Both the position numbers and the translations under genes were made by a program. The notes under the pieces are model-generated. The model was not told the DNA's origin and did no database searches. It worked only from the letters and a program-made list of their open reading frames with translations. This document shows positions 45,016 through 52,908 of a stretch of 64,000 bases of DNA, piece after piece. Location: positions 1 through 64,000 of the forward strand of contig JACQXM010000044.1 of NCBI GenBank assembly GCA_016208685.1, in the 5' to 3' direction. Source of the stretch: Planctomycetota bacterium (GTDB lineage Bacteria > Planctomycetota > Phycisphaerae > UBA1845). How positions within the stretch are numbered: the stretch's first letter is position 1; every line of letters begins with the position of its first letter.

Positions 45016-45143
45016 CCGCAGCGCTCGCCGGTAGCCCGGCGGCGGGGTGGCGTTCGGCGCGGGCGCGGGCATCCCGCCCGTGCGCCGAACCCGCGGAGAG
45101 CAGCACGAGACCCGGAGGCCCCCCGCCCGCCGGTTCAGTTATT

Positions 45144-45172
45144 AGTGTATCTATTTATCGAACGGGCATCAA
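45144..45172 (-). promoter_or_regulatory. Candidate promoter of the DUF362 gene
   Basis: On the minus strand TTGATG (45172-45167), 17-nt AT-rich spacer, TACACT (45149-45144): four of six matches in each box, within the only AT-rich patch of this intergenic region. Confidence 0.35.
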
Positions 45173-45229
45173 GGCGAATTTGACTTGGACGTGCACCGGC
45201 GTTGTGGCGCGGGGGCAAGGGATTCGGAT

Positions 45230-45961
45230 CTACACTGGCGCGACGTGGCCGAGAACATAAATCACCCACGGCGCGATGGTCGTTTCGCTGACCCATTCGT
45301 AAGGCTCATCCGTCCGTCCCAGGGGACGGTGCACCTCATGCACGGCAAGCCCGCAGCGCTCGTACACCTCACGGTAGGCCTCGTCCGGCCACAGAATGTC
45401 GACCGCCGGACGCCGATCTTCCAGCGCCGTCACCACGATCCGCACCTCGTCGCCGCACCGAGCTTGCCGGTTTGCGGGGAAGTCCCGCGTGGAAAAGGAG
45501 GCCCACTCGTTGCGGTAGATGTCGGGTGAGGAAACCAGGTTCACGATCCGGCCCTCAGGGCCAAGCACACGCCGCAGCCCACGGAACAGCATTACTTTCT
45601 TCTCCCGGCCGGGGACGTTGTCGAACGTGAACGCCGACAGAATCAGGTCGAAGCCGCCATCGGGAAGCGCCCCCAGATCGCCGTCGTCGACCAGGCGGTA
45701 GTCACCGGCCGGATCGATGGAACGGGCCCGGCGGACCATCTCGCCTGCGATATCCACGCCCACCGTGCGCAGGCCGAGTCGGGCAAGAAACCTTGTGGAG
45801 CGGCCGGTGCCGCAGCCGAAATCGAGCGCCCTCCCGCCGCGGACAGCTCGCCTGATGATGCCGGGCAAATCGCGAAACGCCAGGTAGTAGGTCCCGGGAA
45901 ACTCGAGTTTGGCGTACGCGGCCGCGTAGTCCTCGTCGTCGTAGCAGTTGCGGAAGTCCAT
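45230..45961 (-). CDS. SAM-dependent methyltransferase
   Basis: 243 aa from the ATG at 45961 (GAGGGTG upstream); the frame to 46192 has no start signal. Class I methyltransferase motifs: ALDFGCGTGRSTRFLARLG (SAM-binding GxGxG), VGVDIAGEMVRRA, and LPDGGFDLILSAFTFDNVPG. The C-terminal part (SSPDIYRNEWASFSTRDFP) may set substrate choice. Resembles small-molecule methyltransferases of the UbiE/Methyltransf_11 type. The substrate is unknown; it is divergent from the AraC-type gene. Confidence 0.9.
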   Translation of the reverse strand: MDFRNCYDDEDYAAAYAKLEFPGTYYLAFRDLPGIIRRAVRGGRALDFGCGTGRSTRFLARLGLRTVGVDIAGEMVRRARSIDPAGDYRLVDDGDLGALPDGGFDLILSAFTFDNVPGREKKVMLFRGLRRVLGPEGRIVNLVSSPDIYRNEWASFSTRDFPANRQARCGDEVRIVVTALEDRRPAVDILWPDEAYREVYERCGLAVHEVHRPLGRTDEPYEWVSETTIAPWVIYVLGHVAPV

Positions 45962-46037
45962 GCATGCACCCTCGGTGTTTGTCGGCATTATCCACGATGC
46001 GCGGCCCGGCACCAACAACGGCCTGCCTCGCGCGCCC

Positions 46038-46054
46038 GGCGGGGGCATCCCGCC
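46038..46054. repeat. Short palindromic repeat
   Basis: GGCGGG-GGCAT-CCCGCC, a perfect 6-bp hairpin in the gap between the methyltransferase and AraC-type genes, similar in form (…GGGCATCCCGCC…) to the one at 45065-45077. Confidence 0.55.
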
Positions 46055-46236
46055 AATGCCGGCGTGGCGCAGTCTCCAACGTGCCGGCAAGTACGCCGCC
46101 GGGGTCCCGCCGGTCCTCGGCTCACATCGGAACGGGCGCTCACGCGATGCAACGACTGCGCCCGCGCCGATGCCCGCGGTCGAAGTTCGCAAGGAATATC
46201 AAGACGACGGACCGTCTGCGAGTCATAATGCAGTGT

Positions 46237-47148
46237 ATGAACACTGAACCGCGGCCGGCCACGCTCAGCGACTACCAGGCGAGGATCCTACGCGTGCTGG
46301 TGCACATTCAGAACCACCTCGACGACGACCTGCCGCTGGACTTGCTGGCGGAGATCGCCTGCTTCTCTCCCTTTCACTTTCATCGCGTGTTCAAGGGCAT
46401 GGTGGGTGAGGGAGTGGCGGAGCACGTCCGCCGTTTGCGTCTGGAGCGCGCCGCGCACCAGCTGCGTTTCGGTGACGAGCCGATCGTGCGCGTGGCGCTG
46501 GTCGCGGGGTTTCAAAGTCATGAAGCCTTCACCCGGGCGTTCGCGGCCATGTTCGGCGAACCGCCGTCGGCATTCCGCGACCGACATCGCGCGATTGCCT
46601 ACCCGACGGCAGTCAGTGGCGTTCACTATACCGCCGACGGTCGGTCGTTTGCGTTTAGCCCGGTGGGCAGAAAAGGAGTAAGTGCCATGGAAGTCGAGAT
46701 CGAGCGTTTTCCCGCGTGTCGAGTCGCCTTCGTGCGCCACCTCGGACCGTACTCGGAGGTGGGCGCCGCCTGGGGGCGGCTGTTCGCCTGGGCGGGGCCC
46801 CGGCGGCTGGTCGGACCCTCCTTACGCTACTTCGGGTTGTGTTACGATGACCCGGCGGTGACGGCGCCCGAGAGGATTCGGTACGACGCGTGCCTGGTCG
46901 TCCCGCCCGCAACGGAAGGCGACGGCGATATCGGAGTGCAGGACGTCGCGGGCGGCGAGTACGCCACCACCGTCCACGTCGGGCCGTATGAATCGCTGGG
47001 GCAGGCCTACGAAGGGCTTTGCGGGGGCTGGCTGCCGCAATCCGGCCGCGAGCTGGGCGAGCCACCGTGCATGGAGTTCTACCTGAACGATCCGCGCACG
47101 ACTCCCCCCGACCAGCTTCGGACGAAGGTCTGCATGCGATTGGCGTAG
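46237..47148 (+). CDS. AraC-family regulator with GyrI-like effector domain
   Basis: 303 aa from the ATG at 46237; an ATG at 46228 is also in frame. Two HTH motifs of AraC/XylS: LDLLAEIACFSPFHFHRVFK and VRVALVAGFQSHEAFTRAFA, ending PSAFRDRHR. Residues ~155-300 are a GyrI/SbmC-like ligand domain (EVEIERFPACRVAFVRHLGP, YATTVHVGPYESLGQAYEGL). This is the Rob/SoxS-like sensor layout that responds to hydrophobic drugs. A CATAAT -10-like box at 46224-46229 lies immediately before the start, raising the possibility of a nearly leaderless message. Confidence 0.9.
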   Translation: MNTEPRPATLSDYQARILRVLVHIQNHLDDDLPLDLLAEIACFSPFHFHRVFKGMVGEGVAEHVRRLRLERAAHQLRFGDEPIVRVALVAGFQSHEAFTRAFAAMFGEPPSAFRDRHRAIAYPTAVSGVHYTADGRSFAFSPVGRKGVSAMEVEIERFPACRVAFVRHLGPYSEVGAAWGRLFAWAGPRRLVGPSLRYFGLCYDDPAVTAPERIRYDACLVVPPATEGDGDIGVQDVAGGEYATTVHVGPYESLGQAYEGLCGGWLPQSGRELGEPPCMEFYLNDPRTTPPDQLRTKVCMRLA

Positions 47149-47267
47149 AGGCCGCGCCGGTCGTGGCACGGTCTGCGCGCGCCCCGATGCGGCGTGGATG
47201 ACGGTTGCGCCTTCAGGGTTCGACGACCCGAAGCACCGCGTCAGACCGCGATGGAGAGGAGATCACC

Positions 47268-47771
47268 ATGAGCACTGCACGTACGTGGCACCCGGGCAAG
47301 GGTGGAACATGGCGCGCGAAACTCGACCAGCACCATCCCAACCACGGCAGGGTCATGCCGGTTCCGCGCTCCATGCGGAAGGCCTGGGGAACGGGCACCA
47401 TCCTGATTCCACGTCCCCGCGACGTCGACACCATCATGCGCAGCGTGCGCAAGGGGCGCTTGATCACCGTGGCGCAGATCCGGCAACGCCTTGCCAGGGC
47501 TGCGGGCGCTGATGGTGCTTGCCCGCTGACCACGGGCATTTTCGTACGGGTGGTCGCCGAGGCTGCGGAAGAGGACGCCCGCGACGGGCGCAGGCGAATC
47601 ACTCCCTACTGGCGTACGGTGAAGGACGGCGGGAAGCTGAACGAGAAGTACCCCGGTGGTGCGGAGGCGCAGGCGAGGCGGCTCCGCGAGGAGGGGTTCG
47701 AGATCGAGCGCAACCGCCGCGGGCAGCCCGCGCGGGTTAAGGACTACGAGAGCTACCTGGTGGCGGGTTAG
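47268..47771 (+). CDS. MGMT-family-like protein
   Basis: 167 aa; AGGAGA precedes the ATG at 47268. The sequence follows a bacterial group annotated as MGMT family: ILIPRPRDVDTIMRSVRKGR, LITVAQIRQRLARAAGAD, CPLTTGIFVRVVAEAAEEDA, RRITPYWRTVKDGGKLNEKY and PARVKDYESYL. It has the winged-helix 'RITPYWRV' element of alkyltransferases, but the methyl-accepting PCHR motif is absent; the only candidate Cys is in CPLTTGIF. Function in alkylation repair is therefore uncertain. It may act like alkyltransferase-like (ATL) DNA-binding proteins. Confidence 0.75.
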   Translation: MSTARTWHPGKGGTWRAKLDQHHPNHGRVMPVPRSMRKAWGTGTILIPRPRDVDTIMRSVRKGRLITVAQIRQRLARAAGADGACPLTTGIFVRVVAEAAEEDARDGRRRITPYWRTVKDGGKLNEKYPGGAEAQARRLREEGFEIERNRRGQPARVKDYESYLVAG

Positions 47772-47830
47772 CTGACAGGCCGGCGGGTCCCAGACCGGTC
47801 CCGCCCTGATGATGCCCGACGGACAGCAAT

Positions 47831-49681
47831 ATGCGACTCTTCGCTCCACCGACGGCCTTGGGAGCCGTGTTGCGTGCCGGTTTGGTCGGGCTGGCGACGT
47901 TCGCGCTGTTCTGGGCGTCGCGCGAGTTCAAACGGATTCCACGCGTCGATGACGGGCGGGAGGCGGCGTTGGCCGTCCCCGCACTGCCCGACGTTGATGA
48001 GGCTGCCCTGGTGCGCTTCGTGGCTGACAAAGTCCGGTCGCCGGATGCCCGACCTACACCCCACCCCGGGAGCCTCGGGATCGGGAGCCCGTTTGCAGTG
48101 TACGTGTGTCTGCGTCGCGAGGGCCAGCGCCTCGCCGAGGCGTGGGGCGAGGAGAACGCGGCCGGGTCCGGATTGTCCGTGGCCCTGGATCGCGCCCTGG
48201 CCGAGCTTTCCGCGAGCGATCGAGGGGCAGTGGACTGCGTGGAGCTCGATCTGTGTTACAACCGGCGACAGGTCCGGCGTGGAGCCGAGGCACCGGAGCT
48301 GGACGAAATCCACCGCGGCGTGCTGGGGATCGAGGTCAGCCGCCGGGGAGAAAGCGTGCGGTTCGCGCCCACGACCATGCTGGCGCGCAACATGAGTTTC
48401 GAGGGCGTGGCGGGATCAGAGGCCGGGAACAACGCCGATGTCGAGGCGGTCAGCGTCTTCGACGCCCAACAGTTCCTGGTCCGCCTGACCGAGCCACCGC
48501 ACGCGATCGCCATGTTTCGCGGGAACCGGCTGGTGACTACCGACGAGCTTTCGGAGGGTTTCGCGCAGCGCCTGGTGAATCTCATGGAGGCCTGGATGGT
48601 GCGGCAACTGCGGCCGGATGGTCGGATGGTCTACAAATACTGGCCGAGTCGGGGAGAAGAGTCCACCGCCAACAACGCCATCCGGCAGTTCATGGCGACC
48701 CTGTGTCTTCAGCGTATCGCGGCGCGGCGCGGTGACGAGGAACTGTCGGCGCGCGTGGCCGCCAATCTCGTCTACAACCTCAACCAGTTCTACCGCGAGG
48801 ACGGGGCGCTGGGTTTCATCGACGAGAACGGGGCGCGGAAGCTCGGCGCCGCGGCCCTGGCGGCGATGGCGATCATGCGAAGCCCGCAGCGCGGCGAGCA
48901 CCGCGAGGCGGAGCTGCGGCTCTGCCGGCTGGTCGACGGATTGCACCGCGGCGACGGTTCGTTTCAAACCTACCACGGCGAACCCCAGCGCGACGAGAAC
49001 CAGAACTTCTATCCCGGCGAGGCGCTGCTGCTTTGGGCGGAGATGCTCGCGGAGGCGCCGTCGGCGGAACGGCGCGAGCGGTTCCTGCGCTCCTTCCGCT
49101 ACTACCGTGCGTGGCACCGGCGGAACCGCAACCCCGCCTTCGTACCCTGGCACACGCTGGCGTATGCCCGAGAATGGCGGCGGACCAACGATGACGACCT
49201 GCTCCAGGCGGTCTTCGAGATGAACGACTGGCTGCTGGGGATGCAGCAGTGGGAGTCCGCGGAGTACCCGGACGTGGCGGGGCGGTTCTATGACCCTCGG
49301 CATCCCGCGTACGGCCCGCCGCACGCTTCGTCGACCGGCGTGTACATGGAAGGGCTGGCGGCGGCCTATGCCCTGGCGCGGCAGGTGCGGGACGACGCGC
49401 GGGCGGAACGCTACCACATGGCCCTGCTCCGCGCTCTTCGCAACGTGGCACAGCTTCAATTCGCTGATGACGTCGACCTGTTTTATGTGTCGCGACCGGA
49501 CCCGGTCCTCGGCGGCCTGCGCACCGAGGTATACAACAACGAGATTCGCGTGGATAACGTCCAGCACGTGCTCATGGCGTGCTTGGACCTTCTGCAAGTG
49601 TTCGGCCCGGAGGATTATCGTCTGTCCGCAGGGTCTGCGGGGCAGGCGGCGGGCGGCGAAGGTAGAGCTCGCGAAGATTGA
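47831..49681 (+). CDS. Membrane-anchored protein: AMMECR1-like N-terminus, helical-barrel C-terminus
   Basis: 616 aa. One N-terminal membrane segment (LRAGLVGLATFALFWASREF). Residues ~55-215 look AMMECR1-like: 'FAVYVCLRREGQRLAEAWGE' and 'HRGVLGIEVSRRGESVRFAP' with TTMLARNMSF. Residues ~240-590 form repeated helical hairpins with aromatic/His-rich turns (DGRMVYKYWPSRGEESTANN, GSFQTYHGEPQRDENQNFYP, VPWHTLAYAREWRRTNDDDL), as in (alpha/alpha)6 glycosidase or epimerase barrels. The last 110 bp overlap the convergent membrane protein gene. Likely works in envelope polysaccharide metabolism with the neighbouring glycosyltransferases; this is inference. Confidence 0.75.
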   Translation: MRLFAPPTALGAVLRAGLVGLATFALFWASREFKRIPRVDDGREAALAVPALPDVDEAALVRFVADKVRSPDARPTPHPGSLGIGSPFAVYVCLRREGQRLAEAWGEENAAGSGLSVALDRALAELSASDRGAVDCVELDLCYNRRQVRRGAEAPELDEIHRGVLGIEVSRRGESVRFAPTTMLARNMSFEGVAGSEAGNNADVEAVSVFDAQQFLVRLTEPPHAIAMFRGNRLVTTDELSEGFAQRLVNLMEAWMVRQLRPDGRMVYKYWPSRGEESTANNAIRQFMATLCLQRIAARRGDEELSARVAANLVYNLNQFYREDGALGFIDENGARKLGAAALAAMAIMRSPQRGEHREAELRLCRLVDGLHRGDGSFQTYHGEPQRDENQNFYPGEALLLWAEMLAEAPSAERRERFLRSFRYYRAWHRRNRNPAFVPWHTLAYAREWRRTNDDDLLQAVFEMNDWLLGMQQWESAEYPDVAGRFYDPRHPAYGPPHASSTGVYMEGLAAAYALARQVRDDARAERYHMALLRALRNVAQLQFADDVDLFYVSRPDPVLGGLRTEVYNNEIRVDNVQHVLMACLDLLQVFGPEDYRLSAGSAGQAAGGEGRARED

Positions 49682-51152
49682 GGGCGAGAAACAACAGGAA
49701 GTAGAGCGCCAGGGCCACGGAGAGCTGCGCCGTGGCCGCGTACCGTGAAGTGTCAAGTTGCTGGTGCCACTGCGATAGCACCTCGAGGAGGAACAGGAGC
49801 GCCAATCCCACGCGGTGACTGGCGCGTTCCAGATGGCTGCTGTGCAGCACCACCAGCAGCAGGCGCATGATGTAGTAATAGTAGGAAACGATGGCGGCGA
49901 AGAAGAACAGCGGAATGCCCAGCAGCAGCGCCTCGCAGTCGTCCCGGCGCCGCGCCAGGACCCAGACCAGGTACGCCACCGCGGCGGCGAGGCCGTAGCG
50001 ATAGGGCTTGAGTTCCTCGGCGAGCCGTTTCTTGGCGGTCCAGCGCCGGCCGGAATGGGAGTCGGCCTCACGCAGCTCTCCCCGATACGCCAGCGCGATT
50101 CCCAGTCCCACGCGCTGTGAACTTAGATTGACGCTTCGCTGGTGCGTCGCGAGCTTGCGCCAGGAGTCCTGGAAGGGCTGGACCCCGTCACGAAGCAGCA
50201 CCACCTCGCACAGAGCCGCGGCGGCAAGCAAGCAGGCGGCGACGAATTTGGCCGGCGGCGCCGCCGAGGGCTCGCGCCGGATCCACCCCGCCGCCCGCAC
50301 GACCATCCCAAAGAGACAGACCAGCGGAAAGACGCGGATGCACGCTGCGTATCCCCAGACCACGCCGCCCAGGACCGGGTAGCCGCGCTTCAGGAGGCAA
50401 AGGGCCATGGTTGCGGCGGCGATCCAGTCCATGCGCAGCAGCGATTGACCGTACGGCGGCCAGCGACCGCTGAAGCTGGTGGTCAGGAAGAGGACGGCGA
50501 ACAACGCCGGCACCGTTCCAACCGCCCAGCGAACCGCCAGCACAGCCGCCGCCAGCGCCAGCGTATCCAGGACGGTGACGTACCGGAGCCCTTCCACGGG
50601 GACACGGTTGGAGATACAGGCATGAAACAACCGTGCCACAGGTGTGGCATTGTACCCCCGGTCGCCGAAGAGAATCCGCCATTCCGGAACCGGGATCAGC
50701 ACGGCAAAGCAGCGTACATCGTGCTGGAACGCCTTCCAGCGCTCCGCCGTGAACCGGGCGCGAATCTCGGTGCCCGCTGCCTTTGCCTGGTCGACGGAAA
50801 CAAGGATTTGCGTGGCATGGTCGCGGTACTCACGAATGCCGATGCGCGTGAAGTACCGCTGGTCCTCGTCGTCGGCGGCCAGCAGCGCCGGATAAAGTTC
50901 CCAGTAGCCCAGTTCGTCGTAGTACTTCGACCCCATGTAGTAATGTAGACAGTCATAGCCGTTGATCCGACCGAACACTTCGTGGGGATCCAGGCGAAAG
51001 TAATTGGCGACTGCAGCCAGCGTGAGGAACCACAGAATGCGTCGGAGCGGCGCGCGAAGGGCAGTCGGTCGTACGGCGCCTACCGCCGCCACCAGCGCGG
51101 TTGCCGCCGCCAGGATCAGTTTGACGAGTTCTCCCGTCGATTGATCGTACAT
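49572..51152 (-). CDS. Polytopic membrane protein, glycosyltransferase-type (GT-C-like)
   Basis: 526 aa with about ten hydrophobic helices. A large exported loop follows helix 2 (DPHEVFGRINGYDCLHYYMG, with acidic motifs typical of GT-C enzymes), then multi-pass regions (TVPALFAVLFLTTSFSG, MDWIAAATMALCLLKRGYPV). The pattern resembles lipid-linked sugar transferases of planctomycetes, although no single catalytic motif is decisive. A near-palindrome (GTTGGT-GT-ACCAAC, 51154-51167) abuts the ATG where a Shine-Dalgarno would sit. Its 3' end overlaps the preceding gene by 110 bp. Confidence 0.75.
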   Translation of the reverse strand: MYDQSTGELVKLILAAATALVAAVGAVRPTALRAPLRRILWFLTLAAVANYFRLDPHEVFGRINGYDCLHYYMGSKYYDELGYWELYPALLAADDEDQRYFTRIGIREYRDHATQILVSVDQAKAAGTEIRARFTAERWKAFQHDVRCFAVLIPVPEWRILFGDRGYNATPVARLFHACISNRVPVEGLRYVTVLDTLALAAAVLAVRWAVGTVPALFAVLFLTTSFSGRWPPYGQSLLRMDWIAAATMALCLLKRGYPVLGGVVWGYAACIRVFPLVCLFGMVVRAAGWIRREPSAAPPAKFVAACLLAAAALCEVVLLRDGVQPFQDSWRKLATHQRSVNLSSQRVGLGIALAYRGELREADSHSGRRWTAKKRLAEELKPYRYGLAAAVAYLVWVLARRRDDCEALLLGIPLFFFAAIVSYYYYIMRLLLVVLHSSHLERASHRVGLALLFLLEVLSQWHQQLDTSRYAATAQLSVALALYFLLFLALNLRELYLRRPPPAPQTLRTDDNPPGRTLAEGPSTP

Positions 51153-51224
51153 AGTTGGTGTACCAACCGGGCGACCCGCAGCGCTTCCGCCATGGCGCCA
51201 TCGTCAACCGTAGGGTCGCGGGAA

Positions 51225-52730
51225 TCAGAATCGGATTCCCGACGCCTGACAACCCGCATACCAGACTGCCGCCGCGACGGCGCACCAGCGCAACCCGTTC
51301 CCGAGGCACCAGAGGCGGCCGCGCGGTTCGCTTGACGCCGCGTTCGGCCCCGGCGATCCCTCCGCCGGCTCGACAGTTGCGGGTGCCGTCCCCGCGGCGG
51401 TGTCGGGAGCATTCGGCCCCGACGCACTCCCCGGTCGGCGGCGGTCAACGATCACCATCGCCAGAATGCCCGCGTAGAGCAGCATCAAGGCAAACCAGGA
51501 CTGCCGCAGCAGACGGATCACGCTCCAGGGCAATACGTCGTAAAGCAGATTGTACGAAGTCGATGAATGGTAGCCGCCGGCTGGAGCCATCATCACCCCG
51601 TTCGCCAAGAGTGCCATCGCCAGCGCCAGCGGCACGAGGGCGCGGCCCAGCCGCTGACCGATTGCCGGCTTCCGGAAGCTGTCAATCAGTGCGAATAGGG
51701 GAAAGGGCAGGAAGGTCAGCGTGTAACGGTACGACCGATTGGGGAAGACGTTCGCGGCGATCAGCAAGGCGGAGTACACCAGCGCCTCGGTTGATTGACC
51801 GGCAAGGTTGCGGTGTCGGAGCGCGAGCAGGAATGGCACGAGCAGGAGCGCCACATTGACGATGACGGCGGCGATGCCCACGGCTGCCGGGTCGGCCTCG
51901 CTGCCCGCCAGCATGAGGAGCACCGACAAGGTGGAGTGATTGTCGGGGTCGCCTTCCCGCACCCGCGTGTGGTAGCTGAGGATGAGGCGGAGGTAATCAG
52001 CGTACAGGGTCGGACCGCCGGTGCAGAGGATGAGAACGGTCGCGAAGCCGAGGGTCCAGAGCACGATTGCCAGTCGTCGGCGCGCGGCCCAATACAGGAG
52101 CAGAAACGCCGGATAGAGCTTGAGGAGCGCCGCCACGGCGAGCAGGAAACCCGCGGTGACCGGGTCGCGACGGCGAGTTCCGAGGTAATAACCGAGGACG
52201 AGAAGACCTATGACCGGCGAGTGTGCATTGCCCCGTTCGTACTCGAAGTGGAAGGGGCAGGTGAGGAGTCCCAGGGCCACGGCATACGCATAGTGCACTC
52301 CGGTGAACCGGAACAGTCTGCCCAGCGTCCACACGGTGACGCCGTAGGCGCCGGCGAGGATGAGGACGTGCAGGCGGTAGGCGTCACCGACGGACATGCC
52401 GGCCAGTGGGCGGTACAGGACGGCGGCAAGCGGAGGATAGACGTAGGTCTGCGCCCGCGGATTCGCGATCTCGTCGGACCGCCCGTGGTACAGACTTTCA
52501 CCGCGGGCCAAGTTGCTGGCACCGAGCCAGGTGCCGGCAAAGTCCTGTCCGGCGAGCGGTGCCTGCCCCGACCCGGGGAACCGGGCCACGTCGAAGTTCA
52601 TGTTGTAGTGGTCCACGGCAATCACGCCGTGGAAAAGCTGAAAGGCGCCCAGTAGGATGACGAACACCAGGAGGAACAGTGCGCCCACGTCGGCGGCGGC
52701 GGGCTGTGATGGCGCGCGACGGTCCAGCAT
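51225..52730 (-). CDS. GT87-like membrane glycosyltransferase
   Basis: 501 aa from the ATG at 52730. About ten membrane helices. After helix 1 the loop 'HYNMNFDVARFPGSGQAPLA' and 'GESLYHGRSDEIANPRAQTY' then VYPPLAAVLYRPL match GT87 (DUF2029) mannosyl/arabinosyltransferases; LLKLYPAFLLLYWAARRR is another family hallmark. Members use polyprenyl-phosphate sugars on the outer face of the membrane. The C-terminus is a low-complexity Ala/Pro-rich tail. The acceptor is unknown. Confidence 0.85.
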   Translation of the reverse strand: MLDRRAPSQPAAADVGALFLLVFVILLGAFQLFHGVIAVDHYNMNFDVARFPGSGQAPLAGQDFAGTWLGASNLARGESLYHGRSDEIANPRAQTYVYPPLAAVLYRPLAGMSVGDAYRLHVLILAGAYGVTVWTLGRLFRFTGVHYAYAVALGLLTCPFHFEYERGNAHSPVIGLLVLGYYLGTRRRDPVTAGFLLAVAALLKLYPAFLLLYWAARRRLAIVLWTLGFATVLILCTGGPTLYADYLRLILSYHTRVREGDPDNHSTLSVLLMLAGSEADPAAVGIAAVIVNVALLLVPFLLALRHRNLAGQSTEALVYSALLIAANVFPNRSYRYTLTFLPFPLFALIDSFRKPAIGQRLGRALVPLALAMALLANGVMMAPAGGYHSSTSYNLLYDVLPWSVIRLLRQSWFALMLLYAGILAMVIVDRRRPGSASGPNAPDTAAGTAPATVEPAEGSPGPNAASSEPRGRLWCLGNGLRWCAVAAAVWYAGCQASGIRF

Positions 52731-52852
52731 TGGGATCACGGATACGACTGAGGCGAGTATAGTGCCGCGCCACACCGAATTCCAAGTCGAATTGCCGGAA
52801 GATTCGCCGCTGGGGAACGGCGCCCGCGGGGGCGCACGCGGCGGTCCGTGCG

Positions 52853-52860
52853 AAGGAGGT
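52853..52860 (+). promoter_or_regulatory. Strong Shine-Dalgarno with no canonical start codon
   Basis: AAGGAGGT is followed 6 nt later by an in-frame ACG (52867) that begins a basic, signal-peptide-like N-terminus; the next standard start is the GTG at 52909, which has no Shine-Dalgarno. Confidence 0.55.
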
Positions 52861-52908
52861 CTCGTTACGCCCCGGCGCCGCCGCGAAGCGGCACCGCGAC
52901 GCCTAAGC

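Noticed and set aside
44930..45030. Possible tRNA gene
   Set aside because: Only the T-arm is present; no matching acceptor strand, D-arm or 7-nt anticodon loop can be found upstream.
52657..52908. Upstream ATG start (52657) for the esterase
   Set aside because: It would run through the start of the divergent membrane glycosyltransferase and precede the signal peptide by ~85 residues without a Shine-Dalgarno.
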